Assembly: GCF_047511655.1 (NCBI RefSeq)
Contig: NC_133403.1
Coordinates: forward strand, 16,985,014 to 17,049,013
DNA from: Castor canadensis
Lineage: Eukaryota > Chordata > Mammalia > Rodentia > Castoridae
Direction: 5' to 3'
DNA length: 64,000 nt
The position numbers were made by a program, and so were the translations under genes. A model generated the notes under the pieces. It saw nothing but the letters and a program-made list of their open reading frames with translations, had not been told where the DNA came from and ran no database searches. This document shows, piece after piece, positions 45,909 through 56,987 of the stretch (positions are counted from its first letter, which is position 1; each line of letters starts with the position of its first letter).

Positions 45909-46017
45909 GCTGTGGTATCAGTTTCAGAGGTGAATTTTCATGCTTCCTTTGAAGTGAATAACCCTGCCAAGTTGGATAGTGATGCTATCGAAGAATCAGT
46001 TGACAGTTGACAGTACA
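45909..46017 (+). pseudogene. PRKAB2: Possible PRKAB2-like exon 5 relic
   Basis: The frame from 45909 reads AVVSVSEVNFHA then SFEVNNPAKLDSDAIEESV. This resembles the AMPK beta-2 stretch PVV...FEV...KLDS that follows exon 4, with internal deletions. The order and orientation fit exons 3 and 4 upstream. No clean acceptor is seen at the left edge. Codons downstream (IPHVLLEFASVLK, 46.03-46.07 kb) faintly resemble PPHLLQVILNK of the next exon but lie too close for a normal intron. Alternative: unrelated unique sequence. Confidence 0.45.
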
Positions 46018-46019
46018 CA

Positions 46020-47160
46020 AGTTATTCCACATGTCCTCCTTGAGTTTGCAAGTGTCCTGAAACAGATGATTATCAAAAGAAAATTACTGTTCAGCCAGTG
46101 GAGACTATCATGTAGATTCCCTGGCCCAGCTTGCAGAGGTAATCACACCTGTGACTCTTAGATGCAGTTAGTCCTTATGATTCTCCATGTAGGATTGGAA
46201 ATCATTCTCTTCACCCTTTGTTCTGTACAATAGATGATGTAACCTCTGACTATTCTTTCTCTGAATTTCCATGGGTTGCTACCCTGTCAGTTCCTTCTAT
46301 CTTCATCACCTGTTTTCATTCTGAACACTGTTCCTACCCACTGTTGCTGTCCTGATGCTTTAACTTCTACAGGGAAGCCCAGCAGGTAGTCATCCTACTG
46401 TATGAAGAGCATCTTTTAGGCTACTAATGGCTTGCAGTTTCTCAAAACCCAACATCCTCATGGCTTTTTGCCTTCTATTCCCAGTTTCCCCAGCTCAACT
46501 GCCTCTATCCTCTTGGAGCACACCTTTCATATATGACTTGTGCACATTCTCCTCTTGTGACTGCTTTGGGGAGCCAGACCAAGTAAATCCTTAATTCTTA
46601 AATTGGACATGCAAATGAAAAATGTTGAAATTAAGAGAAAGAACCCTGATTACAAAAACTAAAGTGTAAACTGGGCTGTAGGTGGGAGACACATACTGGC
46701 CTAGAGTGAGAGTTGATTTCAGCTCCTTCTGTGCAGCTCTGGGTTAATGTGCATGGGTTATCCCAGACTCAATGTCTGTAACTCATGGACTCTGACTTTA
46801 ACTAGAGGATATTAAATGGCTCTGTAAAGGGACATCAATCCAAAAGTAGATGCCAAGTGCAATACTTCAATACTGCATAAATCATGAGCTACTTAGGCTT
46901 TCTGTGTTGTCTCCTCATTTCCTTTAACACTTTAATGTGTCTAATGAACAGTCTAAAATATATGTTTATTGAATGGAAAGTGAGTCCAGGGCCAGTTATA
47001 TTCAAGACCCAATATGATTGATTGAGAATACAAGACGAGCTTTGCATTAGGCCAGTGCAATTGACCAGGTAGTGATTTGTCTGAAACTAACAGAAGAAAG
47101 AGTAAAATCCACATAGCTAGTGGATCAGGAGCTAGTTGTGAGAGTTGGGGATGGGAATTG
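46020..47160. other. Unique sequence, nothing firm
   Basis: No further PRKAB2-like exon, RNA gene or clear repeat was recognised. Confidence 0.35.
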
Positions 47161-47164
47161 GTGA

Positions 47165-47315
47165 TCCATTCCATATCTCCAGAATTCACTGCCATGAAAC
47201 AAGCACCTGAGAATCTGGAATGTGGTTTGGACATTAGAATTTTTAAGAAACTCCTAGGTGATTCTAACATATAAAAAATATGAGGCATAAAATGAGGAGC
47301 ACTGGTTCATGGTTG
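47165..47315. mobile_element. MER5A-like hAT DNA transposon fragment
   Basis: AAGAAACTCCTAGGTGATTC followed by TAACAT, and a closing GAGCACTGGTTCATGG, match the terminal pattern of the ancient MER5 family (CTCCCAGGTGATTCTAAT ... CACTGGTTC). Only one end is clear. Confidence 0.5.
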
Positions 47316-47319
47316 TCAA

Positions 47320-48340
47320 GACAGAGTTGTCCCAAATGTGTGACTTACTCCATAGAAAAAGCTGAGCATCCACTAAACATAATGGAATTTATATTCTCTT
47401 GTCAAGAAAACTGTATCTCACACCAAAACATGCAGGTGTATGGGTGAGACCTATGCCTTCCATAATTAAAATACATGTGCAAAATCTGTTTTGAACATAA
47501 GATTAAATAAGTAGTAATGACTATATAGAAACTCAGTGTACACAAAAATAGTTTTTTCTTTTTCATTTTCAAATAAAACTTGTAGCTTACATTCTGCCAT
47601 GTCAGCTTCCCAGTCCTTTAATATGGTCAGGGCCACAATTTGAAACTTTTACTTTTGGTCAGTGAATTTCATGAAATAAAATCCTCAACTAAAACTTTTC
47701 AGTCTCTCTCCCTTGAAGGAAATATAAAACATTAAATCTGAAATTAAAAATTTGTTATATATTTACACATCTGTGCCAATTTTTACTGCCATGAAATACT
47801 AAAAAGCAACCTTACTTGAAGAAGTGTTTCAGAGAAAAAAAATACAGAATGGAGAGAGTGTAGTAAAAGAAAGTGCAGTCTCTTTTACTTTAGAGATTTG
47901 TGGCTCTAGATATTGGGAATATTCCTAGAAATGCTTTATTGTATAACCTGGTGTGGAATTGTCTTCATGCAATTACAGTAAAAGAGTTGGGTTGTGGTTG
48001 TACTCACTGTTGTCCCTCCACTCTTAATATTTTGAGTGAATTCTCCCCAATCTGCTTTGGAATACACTCGGAAGATTTCTTGTAAATCCTGATCCCTGTC
48101 TAGCCAAGGTGACCCAACATCCACAGTGCCTACTCTGGTCTCCATTGGTACCTTCTTTGCTCTCTGTCAATGTTTTTGGAAAGGCTTTGTTCCAGGTTTG
48201 TCAAGAGGTCAAGTGGCTTCATGTAAAGCTCAGCCCCAAGGCAGCACTCTGTTCTTTAGGAGAAGGTAGGACTGGACTTGGATCTTGTGCCAGGGGCCCC
48301 TTTCAATCTTTCTCATGCTGTGCTTGGCAATTTATCTAAC
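47320..48340. other. Unique sequence, nothing recognised
   Basis: AT-rich to 47.9 kb, then average composition. The short frames at 47.9-48.3 kb on both strands are shadows of each other. Confidence 0.35.
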
Positions 48341-48344
48341 AAAT

Positions 48345-48578
48345 ATTTTTGATGGTAGTGGCATTTGAACACAGGGCCTCCCATATCACTTGAGCTGTTC
48401 TATCAGCCCCAACCCCACCTTAGCTGAGATAACAGTGCACTTCACCAAGCCCAGCTTTTTCGTTGAGATGGGGTCTCAACTATCATTTTGTTCCAGTTCA
48501 TCTCAGACCACCATCCTCCTATCCCTGCCTCTAAAGTAGCTGGGATTACAGGCATCAGCCACCAATCCAGGTTGCACC
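48345..48578 (-). mobile_element. tRNA-derived SINE, antisense
   Basis: GGTAGTGGCATTTGAACACA, ATCACTTGAGCTGTTCTATC, GAGATGGGGTCTCAACTATC and AGTAGCTGGGATTACAGGCA: both halves in reverse. Confidence 0.82.
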
Positions 48579-49072
48579 AGGTGTTTTTAAGACATGTGGT
48601 TTCAACCCTTCCTGTCCATTGCATCTGAGTCATATTCATCTTGACTCTCTGTCACTCTTAATTTCAACTTCTGTAGCCTCTGATATTGCCTGTTGGAAAT
48701 AGCAGGAGGTGGTGGTCTTTAGGCTAAGGAGCCACTTGTAGAGTTCCAATAGGAAGTGCTCCTGAGCATCAGGGGACATGCAGTCCCTGACCCATGTGAT
48801 AACTTGTAGCATTTAACTGTCTTCTCATCCATCTGGCCTTTCTTTTCTTTCCCATTGGCTTCCCACAACCCACAGCCAATACTCAACCTCTTGGCTCACT
48901 TTGTCCATGAAATACAAGTGGATTTACCTCATTCTTGTAGGGACAGTGCAAAGATCTGAACAGAGAGATGATGGGGGCTGAAGATGGGGTTCTCTAGGGT
49001 CCTGACAGTACTTTGTGTCTATGGAGTTAATTCTGAGAGTGGACATTGTACTACTCTTACATTTGTCCCTGT

Positions 49073-49128
49073 GGTTCCATGATGTAATGGTGAGCACTCT
49101 GGACTCCACATCTAGGGATCTACCTTAC
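49073..49128 (+). pseudogene. tRNA-Gln pseudogene, 3' truncated
   Basis: GGTTCCATGATGTAATGGTG and AGCACTCTGGACTCCACATC match tRNA-Gln-CTG through the D and anticodon arms. The loop reads CTCCACA in place of CTCTGAA, and the T arm and acceptor 3' strand are not recognisable after 49128. Confidence 0.85.
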
Positions 49129-49639
49129 TATTTAGCATTTGATAGGCTATTATCTGCTACTGCTTAAGTGGGCTAATGTCATACTTCCTGTTCCCTGCTT
49201 AGAGACAGGTAGGTTTTGGCCTTGGGAACCTCAGGGTAGCTCTGGGTCTCCATGTCCACTGCAGCCTCTGCAAGGCTCCTCAGGAGCCCAGCTCCAGAAA
49301 GTGGTTTCTTAGAGAGGCTGGTTCCACAGGGAAGTTTCCCAAACATCCCATGAGAGCCAACAGGACTACAGCATCTAACTTGGCCACCCAGCCTGAACCA
49401 CAGTACCTAGCAATGGAAGTTCAAAGCCAGGTCCAGGGCATAGTAACCCAGTAGGCCCCACATGTGCTCAGTGGCTTTGAAGTGGAATGACTGTGGCCAC
49501 CATGTCCCCAGATCCTGCTTTCCCTGCCTCACACCACACAGTGGCCCTGATGTCTTACTTCTGCACATGTAGAAGTGAATTAAGTATGAATTAGCTTTCC
49601 TTAGTTTGGCCATGTGGTGATGAGATTAAATTTCCAGGT

Positions 49640-49822
49640 CACAGCATTTGAATGCAGGGCCTTGTACTTGCTAGACAGGCACTCTACCACTTGAGCCATG
49701 CTCCAGTCATTGTTTGTTTTAGTTAGCTTTCAGTTAGAGGTTGCACTTTTTGCTCAGCACAGTCTAGTACCTAGGCCTCCCACATAACTGGCACTACAGG
49801 CATGCACCACCATATATGGCTC
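49640..49822 (-). mobile_element. tRNA-derived SINE, antisense
   Basis: GCATTTGAATGCAGGGCCTT, TTGCTAGACAGGCACTCTAC, CACTTGAGCCATGCTCCAGT, and a left half ending GGCACTACAGGCATGCACCA. Confidence 0.85.
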
Positions 49823-49999
49823 CTTTCTTTTTGTTTATAAACAAAAGGAACACATGGAAATATTCTCTTTGATAATTATTCACATGATGAAAGAATACAC
49901 AGACAAAACATAAATCCCACTCCTCTGCACTAACTTCCCCCAGGCCATCCACGGTGAACCATATGTAAACCCAGCTCTGACTAATTTGTAATTTCCCAT

Positions 50000-50370
50000 T
50001 GTGTTAGTTTTTGATAGCTGTGACAAATACCTGAGTGAAACAACTTAACAGAAGACAGATTTATTTTGGCTCACAGTTTCAAAGGTTTTAGGCCATGGTC
50101 AGCTGGCACCATTGCTTTGGTTCTGAGGTGAGACAGAATTATCATTGTGGGGAACAGAGCAGGACTGCTCACTTCTTGGCAGTGGCTGGGAGGGAAGAGA
50201 GAGGGAAAGAGATACTGCTTCCTTCAATCAGGCTCCACCTCCCCATAGAACAATGATGAAATTATTGTTACTCATGATGCAGTATTGCCACCAGCTAAAG
50301 ATCAAGCCTTCAGCACTCAAGCCTTTGGGAGGTGGGCACTTCACATCGAAGCACAACACCCACTGAACAT
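50000..50370 (-). mobile_element. MaLR-type LTR, antisense
   Basis: Reversed rodent MaLR text: TGTTAGTTTTTGATAGCTGT, GACAAATACCTGAGTGAAAC, AGATTTATTTTGGCTCACAG, TGGTCAGCTGGCACCATTGC and CAGGCTCCACCTCCCCATAG. LTR only. Confidence 0.75.
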
Positions 50371-51385
50371 GTCTGGTGTAACACTCTTAATGTCTAAAGG
50401 TAAAATCATGTCTAATCTTCACTCAGGAGTTAGCAGTATCTGAATATTCTAATGCTGAGTTGTGTATATTTGTGCTTGGGAGGCTTTGTGGTGCCTCACA
50501 ATTTCTAGTCCAAAGGACTAGCTGCAGAGGTTCAGGGTCTATGACTCAATCTGTCTTCTGCCTTCCAATCATCTGTGCACTCATATTTGATAATACAGCA
50601 CCCACATTCTGAATCCTAAAATGCTTTCTCAACCACTTTTAGTGAGGAGAAGAGCATACCTGTTTCTTCCTACCTAGACCTCACTTCTAGTTTGTTGGAC
50701 TTAAATTCACAGTGCTGAGTATTTCCCTATGTTCTTTCCAATGAAAATGAAATGAAATGTGCCTAATCAGTACAGGACCCATGACAGGGAGATGAAAAAC
50801 TGTGCAATCCAAGCAGATGAAGGGATTGAGGAGCAAAGAAGTACATTTTGGCACATATTTCATTTTATGTCTAGAGACACAGGGCAACATCCAATCACAT
50901 GGTGTTCAGCTGATAAAAAGCTTGCTGTACAAGACTCAAGAGGCAACTTTCACCCCTTCCCCGAGGCCACCTAAGCACAGGTGGGACCTGACAAGTCAAT
51001 GGGCAGGTGGGACAGAGGGTCAGGGTCCAAACCTGGAGTCTAGGGAGCACAGGCCAGGCAGGGCAGCCATCAACTGAGTGCCTAGGTCTCAATCACCCTA
51101 GTTCTCTATGTTAACAACTTCCCTGTGGACTGGGATTATTAAGGACTGTTTTCCTGAGAGTGAATGGGAGAGCCTGGGTCAGGGACACAGCTGTGCAGTG
51201 CAAAAGATAGCAGCTTGTGGCTACATGAATCAGCTACTTCCCCTCACAGCTTCCTTCCAGGGACCAAAACTTTCTGGTCTCCCAAATCAGCACCTGCAGG
51301 GTACTTAGAAGGGTAGAATTGAATTTGCTGTGAAGAACCAGTTCCAGACCAATTAAAAGCAAAAGATGGTTTCCAGTAAACAGTA
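50370..51385. other. Unique sequence, nothing recognised
   Basis: No gene or repeat family recognised. The 60-90 codon frames overlap on both strands with no known motif. Confidence 0.35.
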
Positions 51386-51457
51386 ATGTTCCACTGAGAT
51401 TTGAACTCAGATTTCTGGATTCAGATTCCAGAGTGCTCACTGTTACACCATGCAACC
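51386..51457 (-). pseudogene. tRNA-Gln (CTG) pseudogene, near complete
   Basis: 72 nt on the minus strand: GGTTGCATGGTGTAACAGTG, GAGCACTCTGGAATCTGAAT with CTG anticodon and a perfect CTGGA/TCCAG anticodon stem, and B box GAGTTCAAATCTCAG intact. The acceptor stem has two mismatches (positions 1 and 5) and the D arm is altered. A borderline case: B-box driven transcription is imaginable, but normal folding is unlikely. Confidence 0.85.
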
Positions 51458-51809
51458 ACAAGTGCAGACCTGCTGCAGGTGAAAGTCCCTTCTCAAAATG
51501 TCTTCACCAGGCACCATTTCCTGTCAGACTAGTACCTGTGGACACTGTCTGTGGTCCTCACTACCTTCTCTCTGCCTGTCTTTTTGTTTGATGTTGAAGA
51601 AGAGATTAAATTCATTTTGGGATTAGGGACCTGAAAATGTGTTTTAGGCCTCCTGGAAACCTCATTGATCTAGTTGGGCTGCTAGTTTCCCATTCTGATG
51701 TCAGTTTCCTGATGACCCAAGTGTAAACCTTTCCTTTACTTTGCAATTATCCTCTTCCCACTGTTCACTGTTCGCTGAACATTTGATGACATATGGAACA
51801 GGATTTTGG

Positions 51810-52075
51810 GTTTACTGGAACTCTTCCTTCCCCTCCTGTTCCTTTCCCCTCTCCTCTTTCCTTCCTACTCACCCTCTCTTTCCTTTCCCCTCTTCATATC
51901 CTGTTCTGGATAACCAGATATTTCTTTCTACCCATCTTCTTCTCTGTCTTCCCCTGTTCTCATTTCACCCAGGTCCTTCCACCCATTCATACTTCCTGAC
52001 CACCTCCATCTCCCCTCCTCCTTGGCTGTTGCTCCTTTTCCTTCCCCTCCCTTCCACTCTGCCCACCACAATACA
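51810..52075. repeat. Long pyrimidine-rich tract on the + strand
   Basis: About 260 bp dominated by C and T (CCTCTCCTCTTTCCTTCC-like). A homopurine-homopyrimidine tract of this kind can form triplex (H-DNA) structures. No gene. Confidence 0.8.
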
Positions 52076-52079
52076 CACA

Positions 52080-52610
52080 TAGTCCAGTCCAACAGACTGG
52101 ACTCTCCCTTCTGAGAGGACTGCAAAGAATAAGTCTCCTGTCACAGGACATTTTGAAGGTCTGGGATGGAAGGCCAAGAAAAGTGACACCAATCCTGTTG
52201 CTAGATCTTCAGGTCTTGGATAGTATAGGTTGGGTTGTTCCATTTCTGGCATGATCCAAAGTAGACAAGGTCCAGTTGTGAAAGGCTGAATCTGGCATGA
52301 TCTATTGAGTAGTGATGGGCCCTGATTGTTTCAATATGTGAGACCAATGAATTAGCATATTTATAAGTCTTCCAAAAATAGCTGGTCACAACATGTACTC
52401 AAGTTTATATACATAATCAGCTTTTAATCAGGTTGTCAGCTTAGATAGAGCTCTTGTGGGGCTAAGATTTATTCATAAGTAACACATATTTACTGGTGTT
52501 TGCTGACATTAAAAATAAACAAAAATAGCTGACTGTGTGAGTACACATGAGAGGTGAAGATAATAGGATCATGAGTTCCAGGCCAATCTGGAAAGCTTGT
52601 TTCAAAAATA
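52080..52610. other. Unique sequence, nothing recognised
   Basis: No supported coding or RNA feature. Confidence 0.35.
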
Positions 52611-52614
52611 AAAA

Positions 52615-52825
52615 AAATAGACATGAGCTGATGACTCACACCTGTTATCCTTACTGTCTGGCAGGCTGATATCAGGAGGATCATGGTTTGATCATAGTCC
52701 AAGCAAATAGTTCAAGAAACCCCATCTCCAAATTAAACCCAGCAAAACTGGGGATATGACTCAAGCAATAGAGCTCTAGCTTTGCAAGTGTGAAGCTCTG
52801 TGTTCAATTCCCAGTCTCACTAATA
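52615..52825 (+). mobile_element. tRNA-derived SINE, sense
   Basis: GATGACTCACACCTGTTATC, GGCTGATATCAGGAGGATCA, ATATGACTCAAGCAATAGAG and GTTCAATTCCCAGTCTCACT, followed by a (TAAA)n tail. Confidence 0.88.
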
Positions 52826-52942
52826 AATAAATAAGTACATAAACATATAAAAAAGAATAAATAAATAAATAAATACTTTAATAAATAAACCAAAGCAAAC
52901 AAAATATAAATGAAACCAAAACCAAAACCAAAACATGGAGGT
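52826..52942. repeat. (TAAA)n and (CAAAAC)n simple repeats
   Basis: Tail of the preceding SINE expanded into TAAA units, then about four AAAACC-type units. Confidence 0.9.
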
Positions 52943-53039
52943 TAAGGGGTAGAAGTGGCAGGGTTGACTTGGGTTTAATGAAAAGCCAACATCTGCCCCA
53001 ATGAGAGGAAAGAAGCCAATATAGAAATCGAATATATAG

Positions 53040-53112
53040 AGATGTGCCCCAAGCAGTACAGTGCCTGTGTCTTAAATGGAAGCCTGGAGTTCAAATCCCA
53101 GTTCAAAAAATA
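53040..53112 (+). mobile_element. SINE right-half fragment, sense
   Basis: CCCCAAGCAGTACAGTGCCT and GGAGTTCAAATCCCAGTTCA followed by an A/TA tail: degraded tRNA-derived core. Confidence 0.65.
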
Positions 53113-53186
53113 TATATATCCAAAAGCAGAATCATACCAAAAAAACAGGAGAAAATGGAATATTGATAAAGGAAAGAAAAAAATTA

Positions 53187-53272
53187 TTTCTCCTGGTACT
53201 GGTGTTTGTATTCGGCTTCATGTTTGGTAGGCTGGTGTTGTAGTTCTTGAGAGATTCCACTAGCCTGAAGGA
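53187..53272 (-). mobile_element. SINE right half, antisense
   Basis: CTGGTACTGGTGTTTGTATT, TGTTTGGTAGGCTGGTGTTG and AGAGATTCCACTAGCCT: reversed tRNA-derived core. Confidence 0.7.
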
Positions 53273-53274
53273 AA

Positions 53275-54470
53275 GTAAAACATTAGGCACTAGAAATTTA
53301 TTCTCTTAGTGTAATATATAGCTCTGTGTTCACACATTTCAAACCAGTTAGATATAATAGATGAATATTCAAAGAAAACAGGACACTTTTATATCAGCAA
53401 TGTCTTAAAGTTTTCACTTGATGAAACATTAGATATGCTCTAATGTTAAAGAAATGGACTTCTGGGTAGCTCTGAAGAAAGCATTACTTGCTGGGAAGCT
53501 ATTTCCTCTTTGGTGACTTTGGCCATACATAAGAATGAGCAATGAGAAATAGGCTTAATCTTTTAGGAAAGAGAGGTGCTGGTATTGGTACAAGAGAACA
53601 CAGCTATTTAAACTGACTGATGAGTGGGCAGCCCCAATAAACAATAACATCCACTAACTCCAGATGGCTTGAGTATCAAAGTGGAATGACAGTGGGAAGG
53701 CAGTAGCCATTCCATGACAGCCTCCACATTCTAGTTCTGTTAGTGCTACTCCAGGGCATTACCTGGCATGCAGGGCCCTTCTCCCTCACTCCTGTTGGAG
53801 TCTGAGCCACAGGTAGTGCCTTTGGCTGTGAATTCTGGCTTCTTGTCCCTTGTTCCCAGGGTTAAGTATGCTCAAGTGGGGTGTTGATCAACTTTCTCTC
53901 AACAGTAAGTTAATAATTAAAGTTATAATCATCCTGCATATCTAATGACACCTATCTGACTTCATGTGTTTTGATTTCTTCTCCACAGTCCCTGGCTTAG
54001 TTTCTTCTTCCAGAAACACCACCATGGCAGGTGGTCACATAGCAGCTGTAGTAATCATAGGTAGGAATGAAATATTCCTGAATGAGTTTATAAAAATAAA
54101 GGCCCTCATTCTTTGAGGATTCTTAGGTAGTTTTGAAAGATACATAATAATATATATCCTCCACTGCAATGACATAGACTAGTTCCACGGTTCTAAAAGT
54201 CCACCTTACTTCACCTATTCATTCCTCCTTCCCATATCCAGAACTCCAAAAAATCATATCTTCATAATTCACCAGCTATTCCTCCTGGTCTGTATATCTC
54301 TTTTAGTTATGTTAACCATGATTTTCACAGAGCAGAAGTCAATTTTAACAAAGACTGACTTAATCCATTTTTTCTGAATTGTACTTTTGGAAATGCAGTG
54401 TGTCTAAATGCAAACACATGCTCACCTCCTAGATTTTGTTCATCGTCTTTGGGAGTTCTATAAAATGTTT
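53275..54470. other. Unique sequence, nothing recognised
   Basis: No gene, RNA or repeat recognised. A TTTCTTCTCCACAG acceptor-like motif at about 53.98 kb has no coding block behind it that I can identify. Confidence 0.35.
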
Positions 54471-54475
54471 GTAGG

Positions 54476-54555
54476 CTTGGGGTGTAGCTCAGTGATAGAG
54501 GGTTTGCCAAACATGCACAAGGCTGTGGGTTTCATTCCCAGCACTGGGGCAAAAG
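54476..54555 (+). mobile_element. ID-like SINE (tRNA-Ala-derived), sense
   Basis: GGGGTGTAGCTCAGTGATAG (A box), CATGCACAAGGCTGTGGGTT and CATTCCCAGCACTGGGGCAA: a good ID core as in rodents, with a one-base insertion in the B box. Confidence 0.9.
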
Positions 54556-54559
54556 ACAG

Positions 54560-55140
54560 TTTATGGTTTACACTTGCTGTCTATGATCCATTCTGATTTA
54601 ATTTTTGTGGCAGTTATACGGTCTATATTTAAATCCATTTTTGTGGCCTGTGAATGTCCATTTGTTCCAATATCGCTTGTTGAAAAAATTCGTTTTGCTA
54701 TTGAATGGTCTTTTCCTTGTTAAGTATATTTCTGTGGCTCTCTTTCTGAGCTCTATGATTACAGGATTTTCTCTATATCTCAGTACCTCCATATTTCAAT
54801 AACTCCATATCTCAGTTATGGTAGCTATCTTTGGAGTGTCAGATTTGGGCTGTGATATCTATTTGACTTTGCTCTCTTTCAGCATTGTCTTTTGTGGGGT
54901 TTTAGAATTTTTTATACACTTGAGAATCTGTTTTTGGTATCTTTGGAATAACCTGATGTTTTTTAATTGGCAGCGTATTGCATCAGTACATTGAGTTATG
55001 CAGAACTGACTTCTTGATAGTATTGACATCTTCTCCATACACATGGAATATCACTTCATGTATATCGATAGTCACTGAGTTATTTGTTCTATTCTTCCTT
55101 ATGCTTTCCTATTGGTATGCTTTGTTCCTTTTTCCATGAA
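54560..55140 (-). pseudogene. Old L1 ORF2 fragment, antisense
   Basis: Reversed L1 ORF2 C-terminal text: GTCCATTTGTTCCAATATCG, CTTGTTGAAAAAATTCG and a weak version of the reversed block that in other copies reads CCATGAGCATGG (CCATACACATGG here). Stops in all frames. Confidence 0.65.
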
Positions 55141-55144
55141 TGTC

Positions 55145-55960
55145 ACAGCTGTAGAATCCATAGAAAGCTAAATAATGTGATGAACTCCGTAACTCAGTTC
55201 TTGATACTTTTAAGAGTGTTTCCATTTTCAGCACAATGTGCAATATGGGTGGTACATCAGTTTGGAAGGTGTGAACTGATGAGTAATAAAACTGAGGCAG
55301 AGTATTCATGGGAATGCAATGTATGACATGTACACTACAATGTTCTCTGTGCATATTGAAGTCTTCCTTGGTTATTTATGTCTCCATGCCCAGAGAGGCT
55401 ATTGTGTTTTTATGTTCAGTAATGTGAGCTCAGTGTTAAGTGGACATTTTTGACTTTGACTGCAGAAAAATATGAAGATGAGGGAAATGATAATGAATGG
55501 AAATGCTCCCCTCAAGTAACAATAAATACTCAGAGTTTGGTATAGGGTGGGTAAAATAGGAAAAGAGTCTGCAAATGAACCAACTGAAGAGCAGGCACAG
55601 GTTTCACAAGGTGTCCATTGTTCTGGTGGTATTCATCTGTACCTAGGTAGAACTAATTAGCCTGTGAAGTCTTTGAACTCACAGAATCTACCTCTTCGCT
55701 CTTTTGTGGATAACTTGATGATTAGATCCATATCTGATTTTTGTGCTATATCTTAAGTTCTTGGCAGAGATTTCATAGCAAGGAACATTATCAGACTAAA
55801 AATAATGTACAATGTCACTATATGCACAAAGATTCCTAAAACACCCAAAGCACTTGGACTCTACAGTGTGTCAGAAAAATTGACTGTTCTGCTTGAGGTA
55901 AAAGTCAGCATAATTTATCGAAAAGGTTAAGTCACCTTTACAGCTTTCTGTGAAGGGAAT
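55145..55960. other. Unique sequence, nothing recognised
   Basis: No supported feature; short AT-rich frames only. Confidence 0.35.
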
Positions 55961-55961
55961 T

Positions 55962-56639
55962 GAAAATCCTACCTCAGTATCTAAACACAATGGAATTTTA
56001 TGCAGCCATGAAGAAGAACGAAATGTTATCATTTGCTGGTAAATGGATGGAATTGGAGAACATCATTCTGAGTGAGGTTAGCCTGCCCCAAAAGACCAAA
56101 AATCGTATGTTCTCCCTCATATGTGGACATTAGATCAAGGGCAAACACAACAAGGGGATTGGACTATGAGCACATGATAAAAGTGAGAGCACACAAAGAA
56201 GGGGTGAGGATAGGTAAGACACCTAAAAAACTAGCTAGCATTTCTTGCCCTTAACGCAGAGAAACTAAAGCAGATACCTTAAAAGCAACTGAGGCCAATA
56301 GGAAAAGGGGAACAGGTACTAGAGAAAAGGCTAGATCAAAAAGAATTAACCTAGAAGGTAACACCCATGCACAGGAAATCAATGTGAGTCAACTCCCTGT
56401 ATAGCTATCCTTATCTCAACCAGCAAAACTCTTTTTCCTTCCTATTATTGCTTATTCTCTCTCTACAAGAAAATTAGAAATAAGGGCAAAATAGTTTCTG
56501 CTGGGTATTGGGGGGGAGAGGGAGGGGGTAGAGTGGGTGGTAAGGGAGGGGGTGGGGGCAGGGGGGAGAAATGAACCAAGCCTTGTATGCACATATGAAT
56601 AATAAAAGAAAAAAAAAAGAAAAGAAAATCCTACCTCAG
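55962..56639 (+). mobile_element. Recent 5'-truncated L1 with perfect target-site duplication
   Basis: Flanked by the identical 16-mer GAAAATCCTACCTCAG at 55962-55977 and 56624-56639. Inside are about 645 bp of L1: the end of ORF2 (ATGGAATTTTATGCAGCCAT), a 3' UTR with a G-tract at 56502-56568, an AATAAA at 56601 and an A-rich tail. An intact duplication and tail point to a recent target-primed insertion. It landed just upstream of an Olduvai exon relic. Confidence 0.96.
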
Positions 56640-56848
56640 AATGTCACTGTCCAGTCAGTGCACTGAGCTCCTCCCCTTGTCTCTTTCCATGAAGGCAGCA
56701 TTATCTCATCATTATCCCAGGGGAATGTTTTCTTTCTGTTTGAAGGGAGTGTCCCTACCTTATGTTTCCACTCCCTATTGCCTGTATCAGGAGCACCTGG
56801 GAGTCTTGTACCTCATCCTCTTCATTTAATCACATTCTATCTTACCAG

Positions 56849-56987
56849 GTTGAACAGAGAGGGACAGGAGAAGAGAGAAGGTCTTTAGACTTTATCCAAT
56901 TACCATGACCTGTCTGGCACCCATCATCTCCCAGCATCCCTGCTGTTCTTGTGGATGACCATGAAAAATCTTCCTTGGATGCAGCTG
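56849..56987 (+). pseudogene. Decayed Olduvai (DUF1220)-type exon relic
   Basis: CCATGACCTGTCTGGCACCC, CATCATCTCCCAGCATCCCT and GATGACCATG align in order with the better exon at 62592-62765 (CCACGACCTGTCTGAGCTCC, ACCAGTCTCCCAACAGC, GATCACATG), and both end in a splice donor (GTAAGT at 56988 here). The left third carries a deletion that removes most of the VLQDS-like core. Upstream sequence (56.64-56.85 kb) also resembles 62.36-62.56 kb, so a larger unit was duplicated. Confidence 0.68.

Noticed and set aside
49073..51457. Possible second small inverted duplication around the two tRNA-Gln pseudogenes
   Set aside because: The two tRNAs are in opposite orientation, but I could not find convincing similarity in their flanks.
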